Below are positions 9,459-18,116 of a stretch of DNA of 64,000 nucleotides, in pieces; position 1 is the stretch's first letter; the number at the start of each line of letters is the position of its first letter. Source of the DNA: Campylobacter sp. CN_NE2. GTDB lineage: Bacteria; Campylobacterota; Campylobacteria; Campylobacterales; Campylobacteraceae. Position numbers and translations under genes: made by a program. The stretch is from the NCBI RefSeq assembly GCF_027797465.1, contig NZ_CP115608.1, forward strand, positions 434,001 through 498,000. The letters are read 5' to 3'. A model generated the notes under the pieces. The model searched no databases. It had not been told where the DNA came from and saw only the letters and a program-made list of their open reading frames with translations.

Positions 9459-9463
9459 AAAAA

Positions 9464-9979
9464 ATGAGAAGAAAAGATAGAGAATTAAGCAGGAGTGAAG
9501 CTTACGAAATCATTGACAATGCCCAATACGCCGTATTTTCGTGCGTGAAAGATGACGGCGAGATTTTCTCAATACCGCTTTCAATCGTGCGTGAAAATGA
9601 TAGCATTTTTATACATGGTGCGACAAAAGGAAGCAAAGCCGAGCTTTTCACTGGCGGACGCGATGTGAGCGTGGTTTGCGTTAGTTTTAATGCTGTGCCA
9701 AATTTAAATGACGCCGAATTTGAAGCGATAAAAAATAACCCAAAAGAGCTTGGAAATAAGGTTTTTACGACCGAATACAAAAGCGTAGTTGCAAAAACAA
9801 AAGCGTATGAAATCACGGGCGAAAAAGCGAAGTTAGAAGCCTTGCGAATTTTAAGTGAAAAATATTGTGCGAAATTTATGAGTGCTTACGAGACGGCGGC
9901 TTTGAGTGCGTTAAATCATACAAAAATTTACGAATTTAAAATTTACGAAATTACGGCGAAAGCGAAAATTTTAAAGTAG
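9464..9979 (+). CDS. Pyridoxamine 5'-phosphate oxidase-like / NimA-type flavoprotein
   Basis: 171-residue split-barrel flavin-binding protein. The N-terminus MRRKDRELSRSEAYEIID and FSIPLSIVRENDSIFIHGAT followed by GSKAE match the NimA/PNPOx-like family, in which FMN or another flavin binds at the dimer interface. Typical relatives are uncharacterised or act in nitroimidazole reduction; the substrate here is unknown. It is cotranscribed between hypC and hypD, with 5- and 6-base gaps. A redox role near hydrogenase assembly is possible but only inferred. Confidence 0.8.
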   Translation: MRRKDRELSRSEAYEIIDNAQYAVFSCVKDDGEIFSIPLSIVRENDSIFIHGATKGSKAELFTGGRDVSVVCVSFNAVPNLNDAEFEAIKNNPKELGNKVFTTEYKSVVAKTKAYEITGEKAKLEALRILSEKYCAKFMSAYETAALSALNHTKIYEFKIYEITAKAKILK

Positions 9980-9985
9980 GAAAAT

Positions 9986-11083
9986 ATGGATTTAATCAAA
10001 GATTTTAGAGATAAAAAACTGATTTTAGGACTTAGTGAAGCGATTAAGCAAAAAAGCAAAAAGCCTATAAATATAATGGAAATTTGCGGCGGTCATACGC
10101 ACAGCATTATGAAATTTGGGCTTCCTGCGCTCGTGGGCGAGAATATAAACTTCGTGCATGGTCCTGGCTGTCCTGTGTGCGTAATGCCACGAGCTCGCAT
10201 TGATGAAGCTATTGCGTTAGCAAGTCAGGACGGCGTGATTTTTTGCACTTTGGCTGATATGCTAAGAGTCCCAGGAAGCACCACAAGTCTGCAAAAACTG
10301 CGTGCGGACGGAGCCGATATACGCGCACTTTATAGTCCGCTCAATGCCCTAAAAATCGCCGTTGATAACCCAGATAAAAATGTCATTTTCTTTGCGATTG
10401 GCTTTGAGACGACCACGCCGATGAGTGCGGTTTTGGTGGATAAAGCGATAAATTTGGGGCTAAAAAATCTATTTTTTCACATAAATCATGTAACCGTCCC
10501 GGCTCCTGTGGAAGCCATTTTGCAGGGCAATGACGCCAAAATCGACGCGTTTTTAGGACCTAGCCATGTCAGCGTCATCACAGGAAGCAAAATTTACGAA
10601 AATATTGCCACAAAATACAAAAAACCAATCGCCGTGAGCGGTTTTGAGCCGCTTGACATTATGGCTGGTGTGCTAAATTTGGTAACTCAGTTTGAAGCTG
10701 GTACGCACGAAGTCTATAACGAATACGACCGCGTGGTTAAGGCTGACGGCAACAAAACTGCGTTAAATTTGATAGATAAATATTTTGAAATTTGCGATTT
10801 TTCGTGGCGAGGGCTTGGCGAAATCCAAAAAAGCGGTATGAAACTAAAAGCTGAATTCGCTGAATTTGACGCGAGAGTGAAATTCGCTGAAATTTTGCAA
10901 AATTTGCAAAGCAAAGGCGAAAATAGGGCGTGTATCTGTGGAGAAATACTGCGTGGCAAGGCAAAACCTTATGATTGCAAGGTTTTTGGCAAGATCTGCA
11001 CCCCGCAAAACCCGATAGGCTCGTGCATGGTAAGTAGTGAAGGCGCGTGTGCTGCGTATTTCAAATACGCACGAAATTCATAA
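9986..11083 (+). CDS. hypD: Hydrogenase maturation protein HypD
   Basis: Iron-sulfur scaffold on which the Fe(CN)2CO cofactor is built together with HypC and HypE. EICGGHTHSIMKFGL near residue 32 and VHGPGCPVCVMP near residue 62 are hallmark motifs. FGPSHVS-type (LGPSHVSVI) and the C-terminal Cys cluster (CICGEIL, CKVFGKICTPQNPIGSCMV) are present. 365 residues, full length. Gaps to both neighbours are short. Confidence 0.96.
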   Translation: MDLIKDFRDKKLILGLSEAIKQKSKKPINIMEICGGHTHSIMKFGLPALVGENINFVHGPGCPVCVMPRARIDEAIALASQDGVIFCTLADMLRVPGSTTSLQKLRADGADIRALYSPLNALKIAVDNPDKNVIFFAIGFETTTPMSAVLVDKAINLGLKNLFFHINHVTVPAPVEAILQGNDAKIDAFLGPSHVSVITGSKIYENIATKYKKPIAVSGFEPLDIMAGVLNLVTQFEAGTHEVYNEYDRVVKADGNKTALNLIDKYFEICDFSWRGLGEIQKSGMKLKAEFAEFDARVKFAEILQNLQSKGENRACICGEILRGKAKPYDCKVFGKICTPQNPIGSCMVSSEGACAAYFKYARNS

Positions 11084-11119
11084 AATTTTGCGTAAAATTT
11101 TACAAAATAAGGATAAATT

Positions 11120-12124
11120 TTGAAAAAAACGATTTTACTTAGCCACGGTGGTGGTGGCGAAGAGATGAATAAACTCATAAATGATACGATTTTTAGGGCA
11201 TTTGATAATGAAATTTTGCGTGAGTGCAACGACAGCGCGATTTTGCCAAATTTCGGTGGCGAGCTAGCTTTTACGACTGATTCGTATGTCGTTACGCCGA
11301 TATTTTTTAGCGGTGGCGACATCGGTAAAATCGCAGTTTGTGGCACGATAAACGACCTTTGCATGGTGGGGGCAAAACCGCTTTTTATCAGTGTGGGTTT
11401 CATCATCGAAGAAGGGCTGGAATTTGCCGAATTTGAGCGAATTTTAGCTTCCATTGCCGACACGGCAAAGCAGTGTGGCGTAAAAATCGTCTGTGGCGAC
11501 ACCAAAGTCGTCCCGCACGGCAAATGCGACAAGATTTTCATAAACACCAGCGGAATAGGGCAAATTCTTTCGCCAAACATAAAGGCGAAAAATATCAAAA
11601 TCGGCGATAAAATCTTGCTTAGTGGCGATGTGGGCAGACACGGGGCTGTGATTTTGGCCGCCAGAGATGAGCTTTCGCTTGAAAGTGAGCTTAAAAGCGA
11701 CTGCAAACCGCTAAACGGCGTAGTAGGGGAGTTACTAGCAAGTGGCGTGAAAATAAGTGCCATGCGAGATGCTACGCGTGGGGGTTTGAGTGCAGTTTTG
11801 AACGAATTTGCCGAGATTTCTGGCAATGAAATTTTGGTTTTCGAAGAAAAAATCGTAGTTTGCGATGAAGTCGTGGGCGTGTGCGAGTTGCTAGGTTTTG
11901 AGCCTTACGAACTGGCAAACGAAGGCACTTTTGTCGCAGTCGTTGCTAACGGCGATGAAGCAAAAGCCTTAGAAATGTTGCGTAAATTTGATAAAAACGC
12001 CGAAATCATCGGCGAAGTAACAGGCACGGCAAAATCGCAAAATAGGGTGATAATCCAAAATGCGTATGGCTCAGGGCGATTTTTGGAGCTTCCAAAGGGT
12101 GAGCTTTTGCCTAGAATTTGCTGA
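11120..12124 (+). CDS. hypE: Carbamoyl dehydratase HypE
   Basis: ATP-dependent enzyme that turns the carbamoyl group received from HypF into the cyanide ligand of NiFe hydrogenase. The PurM-like fold has HGGGGEEMN at the N-terminus, and VCGDTKVV and DATRGGLSAVLNEFA in the centre. The protein ends in PRIC, whose C-terminal Cys carries the thiocyanate. The start is TTG at 11120 after AAGGATAAATT; no nearer ATG fits. 334 residues. hypF is not in the window. Confidence 0.96.
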   Translation: MKKTILLSHGGGGEEMNKLINDTIFRAFDNEILRECNDSAILPNFGGELAFTTDSYVVTPIFFSGGDIGKIAVCGTINDLCMVGAKPLFISVGFIIEEGLEFAEFERILASIADTAKQCGVKIVCGDTKVVPHGKCDKIFINTSGIGQILSPNIKAKNIKIGDKILLSGDVGRHGAVILAARDELSLESELKSDCKPLNGVVGELLASGVKISAMRDATRGGLSAVLNEFAEISGNEILVFEEKIVVCDEVVGVCELLGFEPYELANEGTFVAVVANGDEAKALEMLRKFDKNAEIIGEVTGTAKSQNRVIIQNAYGSGRFLELPKGELLPRIC

Positions 12125-12181
12125 AATTTAAAATTCAGTATCAAACGATACTGACCGAACAGCAAAAACAAAAGGATAAAT

Positions 12182-12919
12182 TTGGAAAACGAAAATTTAG
12201 AAAATAAACCAAATGTCAAAAAATCAAATTTACGAAATTATGACGAAAATCCGATAATTATGAAAGATTATGGGATTTCTGTAAATATTTTTTCGGTTGT
12301 ATTATTTGTTTCTATTAGTCTTATAGGTTTATTTTTTGGTTTAATAAGACTTCAAAAAGAAATATTTTTGCTAATTTTATATTTTCCAATATTTAAATTT
12401 ATCTTTGACGGATATTCGGAGCGTAAAAATAGCCATTATTATTTTGAAAATTCAAAAATTACCCACGCAAAAAATAAATATCTCCCAATACAAGAGTTAA
12501 ATTTAAACGATATTAAAGAAATAGAAAAAGTTACTTATGCAATTTCGCCATACGACAACGAAAAAGCAGAGTTGCCCTTTCCTAGATGGCTTGGCATTGC
12601 CTGTGTTATTTTTATGGGTGTGATTTATGTTGCTTATTTTATTTTAATAGGAACTTTAAACGAGCTTTTGTTTTTTATATTCATCATTGCACTAGGTATA
12701 TTTATTATTTTTATTCCAACTATTTTTCATCAATATTTATTAGGCGAAAGACATTTTAGAATTCGTGATACATTAAAAATTAAAACAAAAGATGATGAAG
12801 TAATTAAAATTTATATCCCTACGCAATCGCAATATAATGAAATTCGAAAGTATTTTATTTATAAAACGGGAAAAGATATAAATAAAATGCAAAAAAGTTT
12901 TTTTGAAAAAGAAATTTAA
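12182..12919 (+). CDS. Uncharacterised multi-pass membrane protein inside the hyp operon
   Basis: 245 residues; I do not recognise a family. A charged N-terminus (about residues 1-32) includes NLRNYDENPIIMKDYG. Two hydrophobic segments follow near 35-75, two more near 138-180, and there is a cytoplasmic-type C-terminal tail with YNEIRKYFIYKTGK. The start is TTG at 12182 after AAAGGATAAATT, the same signal as hypE. It is more AT-rich than its hyp neighbours. A divergent relative is at 20880-21617 on the other strand: the LR-x-YD-xx-PII-x-KD motif and the tail are shared. Its place between hypE and hypA looks like an insertion. Confidence 0.75.
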   Translation: MENENLENKPNVKKSNLRNYDENPIIMKDYGISVNIFSVVLFVSISLIGLFFGLIRLQKEIFLLILYFPIFKFIFDGYSERKNSHYYFENSKITHAKNKYLPIQELNLNDIKEIEKVTYAISPYDNEKAELPFPRWLGIACVIFMGVIYVAYFILIGTLNELLFFIFIIALGIFIIFIPTIFHQYLLGERHFRIRDTLKIKTKDDEVIKIYIPTQSQYNEIRKYFIYKTGKDINKMQKSFFEKEI

Positions 12920-12944
12920 TGACAAATTTTTAATAAGGATACAA

Positions 12945-13286
12945 ATGCACGAAATGTCGATAGTGCAAAGCCTAGTAGAGCTTTGCGAGAAAAATTTAAA
13001 CGAAAATGGTGGCGGAGAAATCAAAGAAATCGTAGTCAAAGTAGGCAGGCTAAGTGGCGTGGAAGCGCATTATTTGCAAAGTTGCTACGATGTGTTTAGG
13101 CAGGGCACGGTCTGCGAAAATGCCGAGCTAAAAATCCATATCCAAGATGTCGTTATAGAGTGCGAAAAGTGCGGATACAACGGCGTTTTGGACCAAAACA
13201 ACTTCATCTGCCCAAAATGCGGGAGCAGAAATTTAAAGGTAACCGACGGCGAAGATTTGTATCTAATGCAACTTGTGATTGAATAG
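12945..13286 (+). CDS. hypA: Hydrogenase maturation nickel chaperone HypA
   Basis: Nickel metallochaperone working with HypB. The correct start is the ATG at 12945 (MHEMSIVQSLVEL), after AAGGATACAA; His2 is the nickel ligand. The zinc site is Cys73, Cys76, Cys89 and Cys92 (CEKC...CPKC). 113 residues, the usual size. The frame extends upstream into the end of the preceding gene, but that is not part of the protein. Confidence 0.96.
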   Translation: MHEMSIVQSLVELCEKNLNENGGGEIKEIVVKVGRLSGVEAHYLQSCYDVFRQGTVCENAELKIHIQDVVIECEKCGYNGVLDQNNFICPKCGSRNLKVTDGEDLYLMQLVIE

Positions 13287-13293
13287 GTGCGCT

Positions 13294-13554
13294 ATGGATT
13301 TAAACGAATTTGAGAATTGCAAAATTTTTATAAATAACGAATATAAGGGATTTTGGGTTATTGAGGGCTTATTTGAAGATGAAAAAGAGTTGAAATTGAT
13401 TATTTCACAGGATTATAAATTAAAGTTGCCGAGTAAATTTATACCAAAATTTATAGAAAATACAATTTTTAGCTTTTGCTTTGATAATGGGGAATATTTT
13501 GATTGTGTTTTGGATTATCGCAAGAACGATGAAATATATTTCAAAACAATTTAA
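13294..13554 (+). CDS. Small hypothetical protein after hypA
   Basis: 86 residues from the ATG at 13294, with AGG about 8 bases upstream; the frame is open from 13279. The sequence (DLNEFENCKIFINNEYKG..., EDEKELKLIISQDYKLKLP) is acidic and soluble, with no motif I recognise. It starts 7 bases after hypA and looks cotranscribed as the last gene of the cluster. Confidence 0.55.
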   Translation: MDLNEFENCKIFINNEYKGFWVIEGLFEDEKELKLIISQDYKLKLPSKFIPKFIENTIFSFCFDNGEYFDCVLDYRKNDEIYFKTI

Positions 13555-13824
13555 CTATTTTTTCTGATACAAACTAATTTTTTTAATAAATTTTGCAAAT
13601 TATATTGTGCGAGAGTAGCCGAAAAGAAAAATACAAAAAAGTTTGAAAATTGCAGTTTTCAATACAAAATATTACGAAATTTGGCGTTTTGCGACTTGCG
13701 GTCGTATCTTTGCTATCGAAAAACGATTTTTTGAAAGATTGCCAAATTTGTAAATTCCAAGTTAAGAGCCTAAAAATTTTCCAAATTCGGCATAGTATTT
13801 GACAATGCAAAAAATTCAAAAAAA
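13555..13824. other. 270-base gap without a supported gene
   Basis: Lies between the convergent end of the hyp cluster and the secreted protein gene. A 78-codon minus-strand frame (13583-13819) has no ribosome binding site or plausible protein character. No strong terminator hairpin was seen; only a small CGAC/GTCG inverted repeat near 13690. It may be decayed coding DNA. Confidence 0.5.
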
Positions 13825-14229
13825 TCAGTTTTCACAATCTTTATTTGAAATTTCAACTTCTATGAATTTAGCAAAGTTTTTTGTCGAATAGTTATAGTGT
13901 ATGGCAATATTGTTTGTGCGATAAGGCTCAAATTCAGGCATACCGCAATACATTGATTTAAGCATATTTTTCACGGTTGTCGCATTTTGAGCCTTTTGCT
14001 CTGCATTTGCTGTTTCGATTGCGGCAGAATACTTAGCTGAATAGGCGAAATCATAGATAAGTGTGTCGTTTTCGCATTTTGCACTTTTGAGCGTTAGCAT
14101 TTCATTTGAGAATTTTGCTTGTAGCTCTTGTTTGACAAAATCTAGTTCGCAAACATTTTGGGCATTTATTTTGCCTAACCCGCTAAAAACAATAATGCCT
14201 AAAAACGCCGTTAAAAAAAGTTTATTCAT
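13825..14229 (-). CDS. Small secreted protein of unknown function
   Basis: 134 residues with a clear signal peptide (MNKLFLTAFLGIIVFSGLG, likely cleavage after INA near residue 23). The mature part has four Cys (CELD, KCEND, MYCGMP, KDCEN), which could form two disulfides in the periplasm. No family recognised. AGGAAAAATTT precedes the ATG. It follows the sixA-like gene by 33 bases on the same strand. Confidence 0.65.
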   Translation of the reverse strand: MNKLFLTAFLGIIVFSGLGKINAQNVCELDFVKQELQAKFSNEMLTLKSAKCENDTLIYDFAYSAKYSAAIETANAEQKAQNATTVKNMLKSMYCGMPEFEPYRTNNIAIHYNYSTKNFAKFIEVEISNKDCEN

Positions 14230-14262
14230 AAATTTTTCCTTTCAAATTTAATCGAGTTTAAA

Positions 14263-14835
14263 TTATAACAAATTTGCTTTTGGATTGTGATAAAAGATTT
14301 TTTCACCGCTATTTCGCGAGATTTGGCTGAAATTTTGAGTTTGGAATTTTACACCCAAACACGAGCTTGGCGGAAAACTCTCTATCTCAAAATCAAAGCA
14401 TAAAAAATCAGCTGTAAGAGCGATGGTTGGGTTATGAGCGACGATGAAAATTCGCTCAAATTTATCATTAAGTTGCTTTATAAAATTTAGCATTTCGCTC
14501 TGACCTGATTCGTAAAGCTCGTCATTTGTGATAAATTTGCCGTTAAATTTTAATTCGTTTGCGATTATTTGGGCTGTTTGGACTGCCCTATTTGCGCCAC
14601 TTGTGATGATAACGCTAGGCAAAATGCCGTTTCTAGCGAATTTTTGGGCTAAAATTTTTGCCCCTTCTCGCCCTATTTCGTTTAAATTTCGCACAAAATC
14701 GCTACCAAAGTTTGCCTTGTTGTGACCACGACCACTTAAAAATTTATCTCCAAATTCATCACAAAAAATTTGCAAATTCTCAGCCGTTGCGATTTTTTCG
14801 GTTTTTGCGTGTCTTATAAAATAAATTTTTTTCAT
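14263..14835 (-). CDS. SixA-like histidine phosphatase
   Basis: Histidine phosphatase superfamily enzyme. The N-terminus IYFIRHAKTEK has the catalytic RH (His9); SRGHNK- and LNEIGREGAK-type segments follow; ITSGANRAVQTAQII carries the conserved Arg; and IVAHNPTI holds the second His. This resembles the SixA branch, which acts on phospho-His proteins, but the true substrate is unknown. At 190 residues it has a longer N-terminal loop than E. coli SixA (about 160). It lies 9 bases after the DUF455 gene, in one operon. Confidence 0.8.
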   Translation of the reverse strand: MKKIYFIRHAKTEKIATAENLQIFCDEFGDKFLSGRGHNKANFGSDFVRNLNEIGREGAKILAQKFARNGILPSVIITSGANRAVQTAQIIANELKFNGKFITNDELYESGQSEMLNFIKQLNDKFERIFIVAHNPTIALTADFLCFDFEIESFPPSSCLGVKFQTQNFSQISRNSGEKIFYHNPKANLL

Positions 14836-14844
14836 TTTTGTCCT

Positions 14845-15666
14845 TTAAATTTGTCCTTGCAACTCTTTGATTTTTTCTATCTCTTTTGGCGAGTAACCGG
14901 CTTTTAGCCTAGCTTTTTCATTTATCATGCGAGTGGTTTTGTAAGCTTTTGGGTAGTGTTTTTGCACGATTTCAAAGAAAATATCATACGAAATTCCAAG
15001 TCGGTCGCACTCAAATTTAAACCATTTGTCGCCCTTAGCTGCGTGCGAAATTTCTTCATTTAAAATCACTTCTAAAAGTGGCTTCAAATGCGATTTTTCT
15101 GGGTTTTTATCAAGTTGCGAAAGCAAGTAAAAATTCGCATCCAGCCCACCTGCTTCAAGATGCCTTGGCACTACCGCCATACGCTCCAAAAGCGAATTCT
15201 CGGTCTTTTTCAACGCTTCAAAAAGTCCGTCATGAACGCTAAAATCGCCGTATTTAAAGCCTGTTTTTTCTAGCTCAGCATTTATCATATCAAAATGGCG
15301 AATTTCATCACTTGCGACTTCAAGCCAGTCTGCATAAAATTCGTGCGGTAGCCCTACAAAGCGATAACACGCATCAAGCGCAAGGTCGATTGCCGAGAAT
15401 TCGATATGCGCCACAGAGTGCAAAAACAGGGCATTTTTATCCACACTTTGTTTTTTGAGATTTTTATTTTTTATCTTTATATCTTTTACTTGCTCGATTT
15501 TTAAAAATTTTGCATAAAACGGCTCGGTAAGTGGTTTTGGGCTGAATTCTTGCTCAAATTCAACTTCATTTACGCAAAATTTTGCGTAAAATTTTGCAAA
15601 TTTTTCCTTTTTTTCTGCAACGCTGCCGGCTTCTAAAATCTCTTCTATACTTTTAAAAAATTCCAT
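14845..15666 (-). CDS. Ferritin-like protein (DUF455 family)
   Basis: 273 residues. HSVAHIEFSAIDLALDACYRF near residue 85 and ASDEIRHFDMIN near residue 118, followed by PRHLEAGGLD and NEEISHAAKGDKW, give repeated E-x-x-H pairs of a four-helix ferritin-like bundle with a likely di-metal site. The DUF455 family has no firmly known reaction as far as I know. The start overlaps the end of the rhomboid gene by 14 bases. A metal-dependent oxidoreductase is an inference. Confidence 0.8.
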   Translation of the reverse strand: MEFFKSIEEILEAGSVAEKKEKFAKFYAKFCVNEVEFEQEFSPKPLTEPFYAKFLKIEQVKDIKIKNKNLKKQSVDKNALFLHSVAHIEFSAIDLALDACYRFVGLPHEFYADWLEVASDEIRHFDMINAELEKTGFKYGDFSVHDGLFEALKKTENSLLERMAVVPRHLEAGGLDANFYLLSQLDKNPEKSHLKPLLEVILNEEISHAAKGDKWFKFECDRLGISYDIFFEIVQKHYPKAYKTTRMINEKARLKAGYSPKEIEKIKELQGQI

Positions 15667-16234
15667 ATCTCTTCTTTAAAAATCCGTATCCATAACCAAC
15701 TAAAAAGCCAAGTATATGGGCATACCACGCTACTTTTAAACCTACAAGCAGTGGCGCAAAACTCATTAGTAAAATCGCCACAAAAATGCCTTTTGCGTTG
15801 CGTTTATCATAACACGCCAAAACGCCAAGAAGCGCACAGATTACGCCACTTGCGCCAACCATATTTACAATGTTTCCGTTTTTTGCGCTTATATAGATAA
15901 AAATCAAACACAAAAGCGAAGTTAAAATCCCCGTTATAAAATACATAAGCAGGAATTTTTTCGTCCCAAAAACTCTTTCTAAAATGCTTCCAAACTGCCA
16001 CAATACCGCCATATTCATAGCGATATGAAAAATTCCGCCGTGCATAAACATAGTCGTTAAAAGTTGCCAAAAAAATCCCTGAAAAAAGAGAAAATTTAGC
16101 CCAAAAATCATATATAAATCGTATTTAAATTTAATAATTTCGCAAAGCAAAACTATTAAAAAAACTGCGATATTTGCGATTATCAAACCAAGTGTTGCTT
16201 TTGCGCTATGAATTTCAAAAGAGTTTAAAAACAC
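15653..16234 (-). CDS. Rhomboid-family intramembrane serine protease
   Basis: 193-residue inner-membrane protein with about six membrane helices. The catalytic dyad is Ser129 in VGASGVICALLG and His173 in YAHILGFLVGYG. The HGGIFHIAMNM segment (His65, His70, Asn74) supplies the oxyanion part. It cuts substrates within the membrane; targets are unknown. It is first of the rhomboid-DUF455-sixA unit, 66 bases past the dynamin gene end. Confidence 0.88.
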   Translation of the reverse strand: MFLNSFEIHSAKATLGLIIANIAVFLIVLLCEIIKFKYDLYMIFGLNFLFFQGFFWQLLTTMFMHGGIFHIAMNMAVLWQFGSILERVFGTKKFLLMYFITGILTSLLCLIFIYISAKNGNIVNMVGASGVICALLGVLACYDKRNAKGIFVAILLMSFAPLLVGLKVAWYAHILGFLVGYGYGFLKKRYGIF

Positions 16235-16307
16235 TATTTTCCTTTAAATTTTTTGATAAATTTAGCACGAATTTGCTTTTGATTTCATTTTTCGTGCAAA
16301 ATTTAGA

Positions 16308-18116
16308 CTAAATCAAATCCAAATTTATACTTTCCAGCCTATCAAAGGCAGAAATTTGACGATTTTTTAGCTGGGAAATGTAGTTTAAATTTTTATCCGT
16401 CGTGGTTTGATTAGCCAAAACTAGGCTTTTGCAAGCCCTATTTATAAACGCGCCGTTGCCTAAAAAATCATTTTCAAACTCATAATAGTGCAAATTATTT
16501 AACAAAACCTTTTCAAAATCTTCAAATTTAGGGTAATAAAGCGAAAAAGTAGCGCTATCATCTTCGTAATCCAAAATCGATTTTGCGATTTTATTATCGA
16601 TAAAATCTGCCGTCAAAACCACGGCGTTTGTGTAGTTTGTGGCGATTTTAATCATAATTTTTTCAAAAAATAGCTCTACTTTTCCCTTAAATTCAAAAAA
16701 CGCCCTTTCATAATCTTTCAAAAACAGCTCATAAACTTCGCCTGCGATTTTATTTAAAGAAGAAATCTCTTCCATAGAAAAAATCTCATTTTGGCGTTCT
16801 AGGCTTTCAAATTTGCCCTTAAATAGCAAAATTTCGTTTTCAAAACTAGCATAAATTTCATCAAATTCGCTCAAAATTTGCTCCCCAAATTTAGCCAAAC
16901 GATTTTTAAATTTTCTAAACAAATTTGCTAGGCGATCGTCGTTGTAAATGAGATTTGAAAGTGCGCCGTCTTTGTTAAAATACGGACTTTCGTAATCGAT
17001 TTTTTCAAAATTTTCTTTTGAGATTAAGCCCTTTTTCTTACGAAAATATGAAGCTTGTTTTGAACTAATGTTTTCAACCATAATCTTGCTTATGAAATTC
17101 GACATTTCTTTAATCTCGGCATAAAATTTTGCAAATTCTTCTGCGTAAATTTGCGATTTTTGCGTGATTAAATTCTGCATTTTTTCATCATTTGTTTTGA
17201 TAATATTTTCTAAAATTTCATAAATTTCAATCAAATATTTTCGTTCAAATTTAAGCGAATCCAAAATCAAATTTAGCTTATTTATCGCAAAATTTTTCCG
17301 TCTATTTTCAAGCGAATTTAAAAAGCCCTTAACTTCGCTAAAACCGCTATCTGGCTTATTTTTTCGCTCTTGGTGCGATGAAATCGGCACGATAGCACTA
17401 AAATGATTTCCGATTGTATTTTTGGCATACTCGCTTACTCTTTTTATCTCTTCGTCATTTAGCCTATCTTTTTGGCTCAAAACCGCAATCGAAGTATCTT
17501 TTAAAAACTCAGGCAGTAGCGATATTTCGCTAATCTCACTAGCTCTTGCGGCATTATCGATCAAACTTATCCACAAAACGCCAAAAACTTCGTCAAATAT
17601 CGCCAAAGTTTCGTTTGTATCGGCATTTGAGCGAGAATTTAACCCCGGAGTATCGATAAATGAGATATTTTTTAAAATCTCATTTTTGCAGAAAATCGTA
17701 ATATTTTTTATATCTTTTAAATCTTTTCTCTGATCGACAAAATTCGCTAGTGCCGATATTTCAAGCACTTCGTCCTGCCCGTTTGTGTGCGTTACGCTTA
17801 GCATTTCATTTGGAGCGTATTTTATAAGCGTTGGCTTTGCAGTTACCGGCACCACGCCTGTGGGCAAAATTTCACTACCTAAAAGCGTATTTAAAAATGT
17901 CGATTTACCGCTGCTAAACTGCCCTATTACGGCGATTTTAACGGCTTCGTGTTCGATTGCCGAAATCGAACTTAGAATTTCGATTAATTTTTTTGACGGG
18001 TGAAAGCTAGGATCTTTTAATTTCGCGCAAATTCTCTCGCATTCGCCCCAAAATCCGTCTTTGAAAACGGGATTGTATTTTTCTTTGTATTCGGCGATGA
18101 AATTCTTTAAAATCAT
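16308..18116 (-). CDS. Bacterial dynamin-like GTPase, second of pair (DLP2-like)
   Basis: 602 residues. G1 is GQFSSGKST (about residues 65-73); G2 Thr lies in the VPVTAKPT segment; G3 is DTPGLNS near residue 157; G4-like SQKD follows. A long, charged helical region follows. Size and adjacency match Cj0412 of C. jejuni, the partner of Cj0411 in a tetrameric membrane-tethering assembly. The ATG overlaps the preceding gene's stop by 4 bases, so the two are coupled and probably made in matched amounts. Confidence 0.88.
   Translation of the reverse strand: MILKNFIAEYKEKYNPVFKDGFWGECERICAKLKDPSFHPSKKLIEILSSISAIEHEAVKIAVIGQFSSGKSTFLNTLLGSEILPTGVVPVTAKPTLIKYAPNEMLSVTHTNGQDEVLEISALANFVDQRKDLKDIKNITIFCKNEILKNISFIDTPGLNSRSNADTNETLAIFDEVFGVLWISLIDNAARASEISEISLLPEFLKDTSIAVLSQKDRLNDEEIKRVSEYAKNTIGNHFSAIVPISSHQERKNKPDSGFSEVKGFLNSLENRRKNFAINKLNLILDSLKFERKYLIEIYEILENIIKTNDEKMQNLITQKSQIYAEEFAKFYAEIKEMSNFISKIMVENISSKQASYFRKKKGLISKENFEKIDYESPYFNKDGALSNLIYNDDRLANLFRKFKNRLAKFGEQILSEFDEIYASFENEILLFKGKFESLERQNEIFSMEEISSLNKIAGEVYELFLKDYERAFFEFKGKVELFFEKIMIKIATNYTNAVVLTADFIDNKIAKSILDYEDDSATFSLYYPKFEDFEKVLLNNLHYYEFENDFLGNGAFINRACKSLVLANQTTTDKNLNYISQLKNRQISAFDRLESINLDLI

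Noticed and set aside
13583-13819. 78-codon frame on the minus strand
   Set aside because: No ribosome binding site, an odd Trp/Cys/Phe-rich composition and no neighbour support.
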